NCBI GenBank assembly: GCA_037952775.1
Contig: JBANAY010000003.1
Coordinates: 26,040,001 to 26,104,000, forward strand
Direction: 5' to 3'
Length of the DNA stretch: 64,000 bases
Origin: Clonostachys chloroleuca
Lineage: Eukaryota; Ascomycota; Sordariomycetes; Hypocreales; Bionectriaceae
The translations under genes and the position numbers were made by a program. This document shows, piece after piece, positions 22,098 to 33,899 of this stretch (its first letter is position 1; every line of letters begins with the position of its first letter). Below the pieces are notes generated by a model, which was given only the letters and a program-made list of their open reading frames with translations, had not been told where the DNA came from and did no database searches.

Positions 22098-22452
22098 GCA
22101 GTCCAGCCATCAAGATGGGCGTGGATGATGGGGAGTCACTATAAAGTTCTACATACAAGCAATTTATACCCTTGATACATTCAATTATCGTATCCAGTTC
22201 AGAGGCCAGCCCCGTTCTTGTTCTACGTAAAATGGATCTTGTCAACTTTGTTTTAAGGTGTTAAACAACCTTAGTTGTACCACTGTTCTCGAGCCCATAT
22301 GATCATGGTAGGAGTGGCACCCATCGAATCGTTTCATTTCCCATGTCGGTCGTTGCAGCCAATATGTAAAGCTCTATGGAATACATGATGTACATGTGGT
22401 AATACATTCGGAAGCCCTTGAGGCAAGGTCGGAATATTCAGAAGCAGTCAAA
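22098..22452. other. Convergent intergenic region
   Basis: 3' flanks of the Cys-rich gene (+) and the PANTS/CHCH-like gene (-). Nothing specific seen. Confidence 0.45.
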
Positions 22453-23461
22453 CTATTTCCGGCCTGTAAGCCATGAAGTCAAGGTGTTGGCGATGGTCCC
22501 TTGGCCGTCCGAAACCCTGGTCTCCTTTTGGTCCTTCTTCTTGGACTCTAAAATCTGCCTCATGTCGCGGGCAACCTCCGACTTGGCCTGCAAGTCGACC
22601 CTGAGGGCGGCCTCCTCCACCGCCCGTTCTTCCTCCGGCAGCTTCTCCAGCTGCTCCCTCCATTGCTGCTGGACCTCCTCTGATGGCTGGACCGTGGTCT
22701 TGGTAACTGCTTTGGGAATGACGGGGTCGAATTTCGGAATGGGTGTGCCGTCAATCCTAGCCTGCTCCACGGCCTTCTCGTGATCTAATACACGTTGGTA
22801 TAGCGCGTCGGCGTGCATTTGAATGTCCTCCTCTACCTGGGCAGATCGGCCTGGCACCGACCCATATCCAAGAGCTCGGAGAAACCTCTGTGACATCCAA
22901 ATCATATCAGCATCTATCCAATTGGCTGGTAGCCGTCTGCATTTGCAGGAATTCGCATGGGGGTGGGTTTCCTCATACCGACTGCATGGTGTAGCACTGT
23001 TCAAACTTCCGCACTTGATGCCTGCACATCTGCACCCGGTCCTTCCATTCGCCTTGCTTGAAGCAATTGATCCAGGCCTCCTGGAACTCTGCGCAGTTCT
23101 CCATGGCAACCCGTGTGATGGCCGCCTTGCGATCCTGGTAGCCTTCCAGGACACCGATGAGCCTCTCGTGGTCGGTCGCAGACTCGGCCTCGATCTCCGA
23201 CTGCGGCTTGTAGTTCTTCCAGAGGTGCGCATAGCGGCCATCTTGGTATAGACTGGCTTCCGGCACCAACGGCTTGTTCTCTTCGGGTGCTTGGGCTGTC
23301 GTCGTCGTCGTCGTCGCCGCAGGGCTTCTTCGCTCTCCAAGCTTGTCTGATTTTTGCTGATATTTGACGGGCGACTCCTTCTCGAGGAATTCGCGGAGCT
23401 TCGGGTCGAGCTTGTCGATTGGATCGGCCGCCTGGCCACCTCCGAATGGCCACCAGCCCAT
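22453..23461 (-). CDS. CHCH-like protein of the PANTS/DUF3128 family
   Basis: Exons on the minus strand 23461-22979 and 22887-22453 (intron GTATGA...CACAG, 91 nt), 305 residues, starting MGWWPFGG. Residues about 120-158 hold four Cys in helical spacing (CAEFQEAWINCFKQGEW ... QMCRHQVRKFEQC), the pattern I recall for the DUF3128/PANTS family, a CHCH-like fold. A run of six Thr, encoded by a repeated codon, precedes it. The C-terminal half is a charged helix, with KLPEEERAVEEAALRVDLQA and a terminal GTIANTLTSWLTGRK. Likely a small mitochondria-associated or intermembrane-space helical protein; function unknown. Confidence 0.75.
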
Positions 23462-24147
23462 TGCGCCGGATAGTTTATGGATTCTGGGGTTTTTGATGAA
23501 GGTGAAGCTTTTTGATCGAGGTCGGAATCGCTAACATGGGAAGCTAGACCTGCAGGGGTCCGCTCGTTGTGGTATGGATTGCCCCGCCGTGGAAAACCTA
23601 CCCTGAATTTGCGGATCGTAGCCAAGCACGAGTGACTAAGGTAACGATTCAACGACCACAATCAACTTCACTGTGGCCGAATGCCGTATGATGGATCAAT
23701 GGTTCTAGAGAGAATCGGGACCGCTATGATTATGGACCTGCATATACAACATATTAAGCGTACTGCTCCGTTCGAACACAGGAGACATTGAGAGGCTCGT
23801 CATTTACATGGCCTTGCTGAGATAAATTGGGTTGGCGAGCTCTAAAGTTCACAAGTCACAAGGTGGGCAAATCAGTAAAGCAAGGCAAAGGTCAGTATGA
23901 TCCCATTGAAACCCTGTCTACAGACCCGAGCAAATGAACATGGAATAAAACCAGTGCGCCTCGATTTCGAAAGGGCCAAAGTTTTTAGACACCGCACCCG
24001 TTGCTGTCATGAAATCTTTTTTATTCGCGATTGTAATATAGCACAATCATTGCAACATAGCTTCCGGTACCCGACCCTCCAGTGGGAATAACCTCATCCC
24101 CCCTGATGTTTACCACGCCAAAAATGCCAGAAGAAGGGTTCAACTTT
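23462..24147. other. Intergenic between uS17 and the PANTS-like gene
   Basis: Both flanking genes run on the minus strand. This holds the promoter of the PANTS-like gene and the uS17 3' flank. Nothing further recognised. Confidence 0.45.
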
Positions 24148-24881
24148 TTAGAACTTGCTGAACTTCTTGACTGCCTTGCCAGTTCGGGGCAGCACGCGAA
24201 GGACGTTGAATCGGACCTAGAATAAATTTTGTCAGCACTTCCCCTCCAACATAGTCCACAATGCCATTTTTTTTGGGCTGCCAAACGTACAGTCTTGCTC
24301 AGAGGACGGCACTGGCCAACGGTGACCTGGTCACCCTCCTCAACACGGAAAGCGGGGGAGACGTGGGCAGCGAGGTTCTTGTGGCGCTTCTCGTATCGGG
24401 AGTACTTGGGGATGAAGTGGAGGTACTCGCGGCGGACGATGACAGTTCGGTGCATCTTGGTGGAAACGACAGTACCGGTCAGGATACGGCCACGGATAGA
24501 GACGAGACCGGTGAAGGGGCACTTCTTGTCTGCAGAGCCGTTAGTATGACTGTGCCCGATATCCTCCCTCGCTTCGCTTGTGAAGTTCCCGCCTCCGATC
24601 TTGGCTCGATTCCGTCGTGTGCCCGGTCGAGGGCCAATTCGCACATACCGATGTAGCTGCCCTCAATGGCAGTCTTGGGGGTACGGAAACCCAGACCAAC
24701 ATCCTTATACCATCTTCGGCCGCCCTTGCCAGGTCGGGCAGACTTGGTCTTGACCTTGGAGTTCTGGAAGATATGAGGCTGCTTCTGGAAAGCACGCTCC
24801 GACTGGACGGTCAACTCGGTCGCCCTGCACTTCCGTTAGTATTCGATTTGTTTAATGTTGACCGGGTCGCAATACTGACAT
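24148..24881 (-). CDS. RPS11: 40S ribosomal protein uS17 (S11)
   Basis: Small-subunit ribosomal protein binding 18S rRNA. Exons on the minus strand: 24881-24880 (two bases, AT), 24824-24649, 24529-24291 and 24216-24148; 161 residues, the normal length. The start codon is split: AT, a 55-nt intron (GTCAGT...TACTAAC...TGCAG), then G. The alternative, reading straight on from the ATG, hits a stop within 10 codons. The protein begins [19 protein letters not shown] and contains [19 protein letters not shown] and a C-terminal VKKFSKF. Introns 24648-24530 and 24290-24217 also carry good branch and acceptor sites. Divergent from SPC7. Confidence 0.97.
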
Positions 24882-25314
24882 CTTGAATGATCGTTTGCCA
24901 GGCAAGAATTGGGCGTGTCGTAAGGGAGTTGGCTGGGCGTGTGATAAGGTCGAGGATTGTTTTGCGCGGATCAGAAAATAGGGCACAGCCACGCACCAAA
25001 TTTTGCATCAACTTCCCACCTTAGGGCTTACAAAATTTCGATTGGTGGCTAGACCTCTTTGTGGGGGGACCAGCTTTCTGAAGCACGTGATGATTGTGTT
25101 ATATCTTCACGTGACTTTGACTTGCTTATCGATACCCACTCCACATTCACTTGCATCACTCTGTAGAGGTCAATTAAGCATGCACTAAGCCGAGAAGGGA
25201 AAGTAAACAAACGCGCCGTGGAATCGATCATCAACATTCGTGTAGTGGGAGCCATGAGCGACTGTTTCCCGCTATACCATTGTCGATAAGAAGTTTGTCG
25301 CGCTCAAACGCAAG
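24882..25314. promoter_or_regulatory. Shared promoter of uS17 and SPC7 with two CACGTG boxes
   Basis: About 430 bases between two outward-facing starts. Two palindromic CACGTG sites, each followed by A on the plus strand, occur at 25084-25089 and 25108-25113, 24 bp apart. CACGTG is the core recognised by Cbf1-type bHLH factors, which regulate ribosomal protein genes in some ascomycetes. The link to uS17 is inference. Confidence 0.5.
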
Positions 25315-28300
25315 ATGTCCTCTTCAGGGCAGACAACACTTCCGCCCACACGCCGTGTACGAAAGTCGATTGGCGCGCACACCGATGCCCGCAAGGCCGC
25401 AGATAAAGAGAACGTGACCATGGATCTGGGAAGCAACTCGCTCGCCATGAATCGAAAATTACGAAGCAAGAGTCTTGGACCTGGTGGATTGGATGCTTTG
25501 AAACATGGAAATGGGAACCGAAGAGCCGTGAGTTTTGAGAGTTTTCTGCAACATACAGCTCGACCAGCTAACGTATCGTCAAGTCAATTGCGGCACCATC
25601 CAAACCCCCGCGATCGATATTGAAAACCCCCGTCAACCCACTCCCCGAGATACCATCTTTAAACAATGAGGGCTCAAAGAAATCTGGAGCAGACGATACA
25701 TTATCCGGATCACAGTTTGATAAATTAAACGGCTCTAAGATCGCCTTGCGAACAGAGGAGGAACAACAGGCGGCTGCGCGTGAGCGCGAAGAGAGAGAGA
25801 GGCGCGATGCCCGGCGCAAGTCACTGGCGAACCGCCGAGTTTCCTTTGCGGCAGAGGCCACTCTTCACACTTTCCACGACATCGAATACATGCAGGACAA
25901 GGCGTCGTCGTCTCGGCGACGCTCTTCGGTAGCTAATAATGCTGGCGGCTCAGTGAACGACCGCAGCTTAGGGTCACGGGAGCAGCCACAAGTCAACGAC
26001 GGGTTCGCTGAAGATGGAGGGAACTACGATTATGGAAGAGATCAGGACAATTTTTCTTCAGGTGCTCCTCATTTTCCACGCGACGACACCGGCACCACAG
26101 GGTACAGCTCTGATTCTGAGCCTGTCGATGCAATTGAGGAGGATATTGTCGAAGAAGACGATGGTGAAGACTCCAATAGCGATTCGGACGACGGTACCAT
26201 GATGACCATGGTAACAGAGGATATGACTGGCACTTCGATGGGCTCGGACCGAACTGATGACAGAACTGACGCTTTCGATGAGGATGAGGGAGAGTCTTCA
26301 ACTCTTGATGAAGCGCTGCGTCTTGCAGCCCATCGAGCCGGCATGCAAAGACTCGACGATGAATCTGAAGAGGAAGAAGAAGAGATCATCCCCTCATTTG
26401 GATGGATTAAGAAGGGAGGAGATCAGGCATCGGCTAAACCGCAAAACCCTCCGCCTGCGGCAGCAACATCATTTGAGGAGCCAAGCAGCCCAGTCCAAGA
26501 TGGTACAGAGATGGATATGGATATGGACATGGAAATGACTAGTGCTGTTGGGAAGATTCTGAAGCCAAACAACGAGCTTCCCATGGAGGAGGATATGTCC
26601 ATGGATGTCACTCGTGCTTATGGAGGAATTATCGAACACAGTGGAAAGAAACAGAGCAAGCAAGCCTCACCAGAGGAGGAAGATGAGCCAATGGAAGAAG
26701 CCACGATGGATTTCACTACCGCGATTGGTGGGATTCGTAATCAAGTGCTTGAGTCGGAAGAGTCGGACGACAACGAGGACATGTCGATGGAACTTACAAC
26801 TATCATGGGCGGCGTTCTTGGGAAGCAAAAGAGGAAGAGCATGGCGGCGAGTAGCCGCAGATCTTTAGCTCAGAACACCGAGGCTGGAGATCTCACGATG
26901 GACATGACTGTTGGAGTCGGACGTATTCTTCCTCAGGCCAACACTGATTTGGCTGGAGATGATGAGGACGAAACAATGGGAATGGATATCACTACCGCCA
27001 TCGGCGGAATTCTGAACAAGAAAACTGACAGCACACAAGAGCTCAGCCAGCAAACACCTGAGGAGGATGCTGACTTTTTGAAAACGCCACCACAAAAAAC
27101 CGCACCACCTAGCCGTCGGAAGTCGAGCTCTCCTGCGAAGAGATCAAGTCCTCGGAAAGCCGCAACCCAAACGGCAGTAGAGAACCAAAGTCCTGGATTG
27201 TCTGCCTTCCGAGGGAAAGGGCTGCGTCATAGCAACGCACAACCATTGTTGCCGTTAGATGAAACCCCCCAACCTTCAAGACGCTCAACATCGCGAACGC
27301 CTTCGCCAGCCAAAACTCCTACATCTCGCGCTCTTTCTATTTCGTCGTCGCCTCTGAAAAGCGCACAAGGCTCTCGTCGAAGCGCGCGCCTCTCGTCGCC
27401 CGAGAAACATTCGGCAGCAACAATTAACGAAAAGACCAACTCACCCGCCAACCTTTTATCTACCCCTTCATCAATTTTCCGACCCCATACACAACCTCAA
27501 CTTCAGAGTTCTCCTTTGGTTCTCACGCCTCAGCGCAAGCTGACTGGAGTAGGCGCTGATCGAAATGGCCTCGGATCACCACGAGTGACTGCCTTGTTTG
27601 ACCGTAGAACCTCTCTTGGAGAAGCTGCTACGGAGTTCGTTCCTAGACAAGGAAAAGTTGTCTTTCAAGATCCCAAAGAGTTTGAGGATGACATGAACGA
27701 TCAAGAAAACTTGGAGAGAAGCCTGGAGGCTCCCCAGGAGGACAAAAATGCAACCCTCAATCTTAGAGAGATGATCGATAGCCTCAGCCCAAAGAATAAT
27801 CCATTCAAGGGACGAAAGAGCCTTCACGTAGGAAGTGCCAGGGGTCTCCTGGGGAAACGTCCTATCGAGCTTGACGAGGAAGCTGAATTAGAGGAGCAAG
27901 ATGGAGTCAAGAGGCTCAAAAATCATCAGGCTAGCCCTGTTAAAAACATCAGGCTCCAGAATCCCCCTTCGAAGGAGGAGACTGCCCCGACTCTGGTTTC
28001 TCCGACAAAGAATCGCAATCAAAGAAGCCCGGTCCGTGTTACGCGCTTCGGCGGTATCGATGACGAGACAGTCACCAGCGTTCTGGATAGACAGGATTCA
28101 GACGAGAATGACGAGGAGGACGAGATACCAGGGGATCGTCTCCACTTGCAGGACTTTCTCAACATGACCTCAATTCGATTCATGGAGCTCACGACAACGA
28201 AGCGTCGCCAAACTGTTGCCCCCAGCATTCTACAGGACGGCTCGTTATCTGACGGACGTGATGATCTATCTCTAGAGCGATGTGTTGTGGCTGGTGCATG

Positions 28301-29669
28301 CACAGTTCCCACGCTCGAACTCTATCAGCACTCCTGTCGAGAGCTCAAGAAGTACATTTCGGAAGGTCGGCGGATAGTTAAGGAGATCGAAACCGACACT
28401 TTTGAAGAGAATCCGCCCCTCTTCCGCGAGTACATTTCCGCTACCCCGGAAGTGAAGGCCCTCATGGACAACCAATTCAAAAACGTCAAGACTCACGCTC
28501 GCCTGCTGAGCAAAGCCATGTGGTATGAGTGGAGAATGAAACTTCAAGATGGACTCAAGGAAGGCCTGATCAGAATTCTGGACGACCTAGATACAGATGA
28601 CAAGTTTCTGCAGACTCAAGCTAACCTGCTCCGCTCCGTCTTGCCAAAAATGGTAGAGAACTACGATGTGCTGCGAGAGCAAGCCCAGAATCTGGAAGAA
28701 GCCGCACAAGAGTTGGCTGATTGTGACCCTGGCGAGTTGGAGGCTGCGCGGGACGACCTCTCTCGCCTGGATAATGACATCGCTGCCAAGAAAAAGCAGA
28801 TTGCTGAGCTACGAAAATTGTATGAGGATTCAGAGAAGGACGTCGAGACCTTGACTACGAAAAAGCAGCTCTGTATTTCAGATATCAAAGAAGCCGAGAA
28901 AATACGGGAGGAATGCCGGGGATGGACCAGCGCTGAGATTGACGCAATTAAAGGTGAGATGCAAGAATACTCTAATGCCTTATATTTGGATCATATGCTA
29001 ATATGAACGGCAGCCCGAGTTGACGCGATCGAAGCTGAGCACGGCTGGTCAGTGAGCGGCATCAAGGGAACCATGATTTCAATGACCTACCGACGGGAAA
29101 TCGAGCTTGTTTTCGACATTTCGGCATTTGGTGGCTCAACGACAAGCCTCAAGATTGATCTGTGGTACATTGCCGATAGCCGTGATACAGATCCCCTCCC
29201 GCGTACAGCCGAGAAAGAGTTCTTTGTTCAGTGCATTCGCAATCACGTTTGCACCCTGGCTCCCGGTCGAACCACAGTAAGCGATGTCCTGGGGGTAGTC
29301 CGATTGGGATGGGACAAGGCTACCAAAGTGTCGTCGCAAATAAAGCGAGTGAATACTTCATTCCCTACGACTGTCTCCAAGACTTCCGACACAAGTGTGG
29401 CTGTGTGCAGTTCACTGCTGCTGGTGCCTCTGGCAACCCGTGTCGAGGTCATCCTAAATCTACATGGGCGAAACAGCCCCCAAGGCATCGTGGTGGGCAT
29501 CTCCCCCGAAGCTCGTGTCATTTACGGCGAGCATTTCAACGTCTCCAAAATCGGGGAATTCCTCTCTACGAAACTTGGGGAGACTGTTACGATGGGGCCA
29601 GAGGAAGTCTGGAGTGACGTCGCAGTTGAGCTGCATGAGCGGCTCATTGCAAGGGGGAAGAAGGCGTAA
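25315..29669 (+). CDS. SPC7: Kinetochore scaffold Spc7 (KNL1)
   Basis: Outer-kinetochore protein of the KMN network that recruits Bub1/Bub3 and PP1. Exons 25315-25527, 25584-28953 and 29014-29669; 1412 residues. Features in order: the fungal N-terminal block (RSKSLGPGGLDALK), a SILK motif (RSILKTP), an RVSF PP1-docking motif (NRRVSFAAEATLHTF), acidic repeats, and six MELT-like phospho-docking repeats between about 26515 and 27020 (for example MSMDVTRAYGGI, ATMDFTTAIGGI, MSMELTTIMGGV and MGMDITTAIGGI). Then comes the conserved Spc7 coiled-coil domain (LQDFLNMTSIRFMELTTTKR onward) and a C-terminal RWD-type region. The two short introns have clear GCTAAC or similar branch sites. Confidence 0.96.
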
Positions 29670-30722
29670 TCGGGTCTCTGCTTGGTTTCATTTTCATTCC
29701 CCCCCCCCCCCCCAGACATTCAGACTCTATTCACTACATATACCATAATGATTGATGATGGGCTTGGATGGTCGGAGTTTGGCGTGAAGGTATCTAGGAT
29801 AAGTATTGTGAATCAAAACAATGGTTCAGGGTAGTCGAGCGAGGGGCATTTTGATATAAGCTTAATAGGCACGTCCTGTAGAATCAAATTCCATTCGATT
29901 AAGCATACGGCCAAAGAAGAAAGGATACGCGTGGACTCTGAGGCTCTCGACTGTTGCACAAAGGGGAGCCTGCCCATGTGCATCGTTTGTTTGCTTTAGT
30001 TCTCTAAACTCAGGGACGGGTACTTTTAATTCCGTCCATATAGCTACGATTATTCCTTAGATCCGGACAAGCGCCCATTGTTTGCGGGACGTCCAGCTAA
30101 TTTCATGGCGTTTTGTGAACAAGTGGCGCAGGCGCCCATCTGAGTGACGCAGGTTGATAGAATCACCGCGGGAACCAAGTGAATAATGAATCAACCACCC
30201 ACCGATTCACACACAATGAAAACGTCCCTGATGACCTGGAAATTATTGGGCTCTGCTACTATTGTGCTATGCATTATTGCGTTCTTGAATAACTGTGTCC
30301 TGAAAAGTTGTGCTGCATTGCCTGTGCGGTCGCCTGACGGTCGTCTACAGCCGTCAGTCACCCGCTTCTCACCTGTTTCTCACCTTTTGCTCAGATCTTT
30401 CAGAAGCTCAGGTCTCTCTCACAGTGATTCTGCACCACTGGAGGCGCGTCTGGGAACTATTTAATGGACGCTTCTTCCTCCTCCTCTTGTTTTTGTTTTT
30501 CTTTCTTCTTTCTTCTTCAGTCTCTCGTCATCGTACCAAGAGTTACCGCAATCTTTTGGAAGCAATTCGCACTTTCCGTCGCCGACGCAATCATCTCTCT
30601 CTTGCACGCAGTACAATTTCTTCTTGAAGTATTCTCTCCTCGCAGTCACTCTCTCTCTCCTCAACTCCTCAGTTGCAACCAACGCCGTAGGCCTTTGGGA
30701 ACTTCTGAACGGATCCGGCACG
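29670..30722. other. Intergenic between SPC7 and the membrane/acidic protein gene
   Basis: About 1 kb. It starts with the C15 run, then AT-rich sequence. From 30470 to 30690 there is a strongly pyrimidine-rich leader (CTCC, TTTTC and TTCTTC runs) just before the next start, typical of active fungal promoters. Open frames 30186-30627 overlap this leader and are not convincing. Confidence 0.5.
29699..29713. repeat. C15 homopolymer in the SPC7 3' flank
   Basis: Fifteen consecutive C, about 30 bases after the SPC7 stop codon. Seen directly. Its exact length is uncertain if homopolymers are mis-called in this assembly. Confidence 0.9.
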
Positions 30723-33700
30723 ATGAGCAACCTGTCCCTTGTGAACATGGATGCCGTGGCGTCGCGTATCTGGCAGTTTTGGAGCGGCCCTAAGTTGCCG
30801 CTGGTCGAGTGCCTGGTTGCCATTTTTTGCATACCATCGGTCATTCTTCCAGTGATCAACTGGGCCCTGTACGACGCCGACCGGTTGACACAGTTCCTTA
30901 TGTGGGCTGTGTTGGTCGTCTTCATGTGGACCTTTGGTTTACATGAAAGACCAGTCTTCAAGCTCTCGGCAATCCTGAACCTCTACCTGATGTATGTTCC
31001 TTGGGGAGTACTCGTGTACGAACCTTGGGACATGCAGTGGGACGAACGTCCAGATGGTTGGGATGGTTGTTTTGACGACCTCCTCCGATTCTGGTACTTC
31101 GTGAGCCTTCCGGCTCAGTTCTCGATTGTTTGTGATGGGTTTAAGACCGCCGTCCTGGCTCTCACCCTCGCTCGCGCAGTGTTCCGCAAGGGATTCGTCA
31201 ATGGCTTTCGCCTTGTCTTTCCCGAGCTGGGATCACAGCAACAGCCGGCCGATTCGAATGAGCAAGGTGGAGGCGGCTCCTCGGGATCGGGCTCTAACTC
31301 GCAGTGTGCTCACGCCGCTGTCAAGGACGAGTCCCTCGATACTGATTCCTTGGATTGCCGATCACCCTCCAACCTGAAGGATGAGCAGTGCGCCGATGCC
31401 ACTGTCTCTCAGGTCCCTGCTGGTCAGGACTCCCGACCTCCTTCGCCTCATCAATCGCCTCCTCGTCACCCAACTTCTTCTTACCGATCCTCGTCTCCCT
31501 CCCGATCGTCTTCTCCCCGGCGATCTATAACCCCTGCAACGCTTAATCTTGACTATTTTCGCCGCAAGAGAAAGCAGATGCCGATTACAGGCACGCAGGC
31601 AGAGATGGCGAAGCTCCGTGCTTCCTTTGACGGCTTGACTCGTTATGTCAAGACGGCATTCGGAACATTGGGCGATCAGATCTCATCGCTTGAGTCTAAA
31701 GTAGACGGACTTATTCGTCGAAAGGACGCGCAACTCGCTGAAGCCGATTACAAGATGACACAGTTGCAGCAAGAGGTGCAAGATCTCCGCCGCCAGTTGG
31801 ACGAGCCAGCTAGGGAACTGAGGGAAAGGAATTCGCGTTTGGAGCGTGAAGTCCTGAACCTCAGGTCCCGGCAGCAAGTTCTCGAAGCGTTACGCGAGCA
31901 GGATGCTTCGCAGGCGCAGAGAGAAATTGTGGCACTGTCCAGGCAGCTTGAAGAAACGACGAGTGCCTCACCGAGGGCCCATGCTGCGCTTCAGGAGCCA
32001 GTACGCCCGGAGGAGGCAGCTCTTATCATCGAAAAGGAGCCAGTCTGCACAGCAGAGGAAGTTCCCCTAGAGACGGAGCTCGTTGTGATGACCGTGGAGA
32101 CACCGTCACAGACAACAGAGGAACAACAGAAGACGGACATTACCGCAGTTGTTCCGGGAACCGGGGCAGAGGAACCTTGTTTGGTGATGACCAACAAGGT
32201 GCTTGATCGTCTGGATCAGGAAGAGGACGAGCTTTTGCTCGCGTCTCAACCCGTGACAGCGATGGCCACCGTGGAAGAACCCACACCCATTAGTACTCCC
32301 CAGCTACAAGCTGTTGCTAGTCCTAGCCAGCTTGCAGCCATTGAGCTCCAATCTGGAGTGGGCGAGATCACTTTGGGTACGGAGTCGACCGTGGTGTCCC
32401 TGCCCCAGGAGCAGAACGAAAGCCAGGCCCACGACGCTCCCCAGCGGGAGGTCGTTCTCGAATCGGACCCGATGATCTTCTCGTATGAGGAGGACATCAC
32501 CATGGGCGAGATTCCCCAAGCGGCTAACGTGCTTACGGACATACCAATCCGTGCCTCTTCTCCTTCGCCGGCGGTTGTGGAAGCTGACCCCATGTTGGAG
32601 GATTCAGCTTCCATTCATTCCCACGAGAGTATCGAGTGGGAAGAAACCCAACCGGCTGGAGATCAGTGCATGCGTGAGGAAAGATCCATCGGCAATGGCG
32701 AAGAGGACATCGAGCTTTCAGACCGCCCTGATGACACTGTGGCAGGCCCATTCTTGAATGGATCACCTAATACAGAGATGACGGACGTGTTTGTGCTCCC
32801 TCAAGCCTTACCGAACTCGTTCGTGCTCCACCAAGACTTCTTGGACTCGTTTGCGCACCTTCAGGTTACTCGGGCCTCGGATGAGGAATCACCAGTACCA
32901 GGAGCCGTGTTGCAAGATCTGGACGCCATCCTAGAGGAATCTGATCCTGAGCTGGAGGGTGGCTATAGCTGCCCACCGGGGACGGAGAAAGAGACCGCAG
33001 CTCCAGAACCTGTCCTTGAAGAATTGGCTATGAAGATTGAAACCAAGCCCGAGACCGAAGCCAGAGAAGCCCCTGTTGACGCTGGTCCTCAGCAGGTGGC
33101 GGACGGTGCCGAGGTTGAGGAGCACAGCGTTGATAACTTCAATGTTCCCAACACCAGTGAACCGGGAGTGATGGCCCCAGTTCACGCCGACGACCTCGAC
33201 CCGCTCGACATCCTGGAGGAGGACCTGCAAATTAATTTCAAGGGATCCGAGAAGCGCGAGCCTCTCCCCTCTGCAGCTCCAGACGATGACGCGGCCGAGC
33301 CTGATCTGTCGGCAACCTTAGAGGCTGAGCGACAGCTGCTTGCGGATTACGAGATGCTATTGCCTCTCGTCGCTGCAACTGCTCGCGACAGTGACAACGA
33401 ATTGGACATGGATGCTCAACTTGAGGCGGACATCAATGCAGTGTTCGACGAGATCGAGCAGGAAGGGTTTATCCCCCCGCCGATCCGAACCTGCCGGCCA
33501 CTCTTGGGACAGCACCTGTTCCGTCGTTATTCAACCAGTTCCAGGATCTGAGCAGCGCGACGTTTTCCTTTAGAGGGTCAACAACGCCTGCCGACCCAGC
33601 AACTGTGTTTTCCGGGGCCGATACCACGGGAGCTAAGGCGACCAAGTTGGTAGACCGCATGGTAGGAGAGACTAGCCGACCCAAGGCAGTCGACACTGCC

Positions 33701-33838
33701 TACTACGACGATGAGAATGTGCCTTTGTCTCACGGCAAGCACCTTTCTCTCCCGGAGGAGCCGAGACTCGCCACGGCGGAGGAGATGGCTCGTCGCAAGA
33801 CGAGTCAGATGCCGCGACGGTCAAAGCCCTCCAAGTAG
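30723..33838 (+). CDS. Unrecognised membrane, coiled-coil and acidic protein
   Basis: I do not recognise this family. About 1038 residues if one base is restored. Start chosen at ATG 30723 (MSNLSLVNMDAV); the frame is open further upstream, but only with non-ATG starts. N-terminal third: four probable membrane segments (around PLVECLVAIFCIPSVILPV, FLMWAVLVVFMWTFGL, ILNLYLMYVPWGVLVY and PAQFSIVCDGFKTAVLALT). Then come a Ser/Pro-rich linker, a coiled coil (residues about 290-420, LESKVDGLIRRKDAQLAEAD and following) and a very acidic 450-residue tail with scattered repeats (LPNSFVLHQDFLDSF). At the six-C run 33473-33478 the frame shifts by one. With a C restored the reading continues as FIPPADPNLPATLGTAPVP to a stop at 33838; without it the chain ends at 33551 in RRYSTSSRI. 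Confidence 0.7.
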
Positions 33839-33883
33839 AAACGGAGACCCCCCCCCTCGTACGAACACCTTTCCCTTGTACGA

Positions 33884-33899
33884 CGAACGAACGAACGAA
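33884..33899. repeat. CGAA microsatellite, four units
   Basis: Four perfect CGAA units, followed by an imperfect one. It lies just after the stop of the preceding gene. Confidence 0.8.

Noticed and set aside
30186..30627. Two overlapping frames before the unknown membrane protein
   Set aside because: Pyrimidine-rich leader sequence translated as Leu, Ser and Phe runs; better read as promoter and 5' leader.
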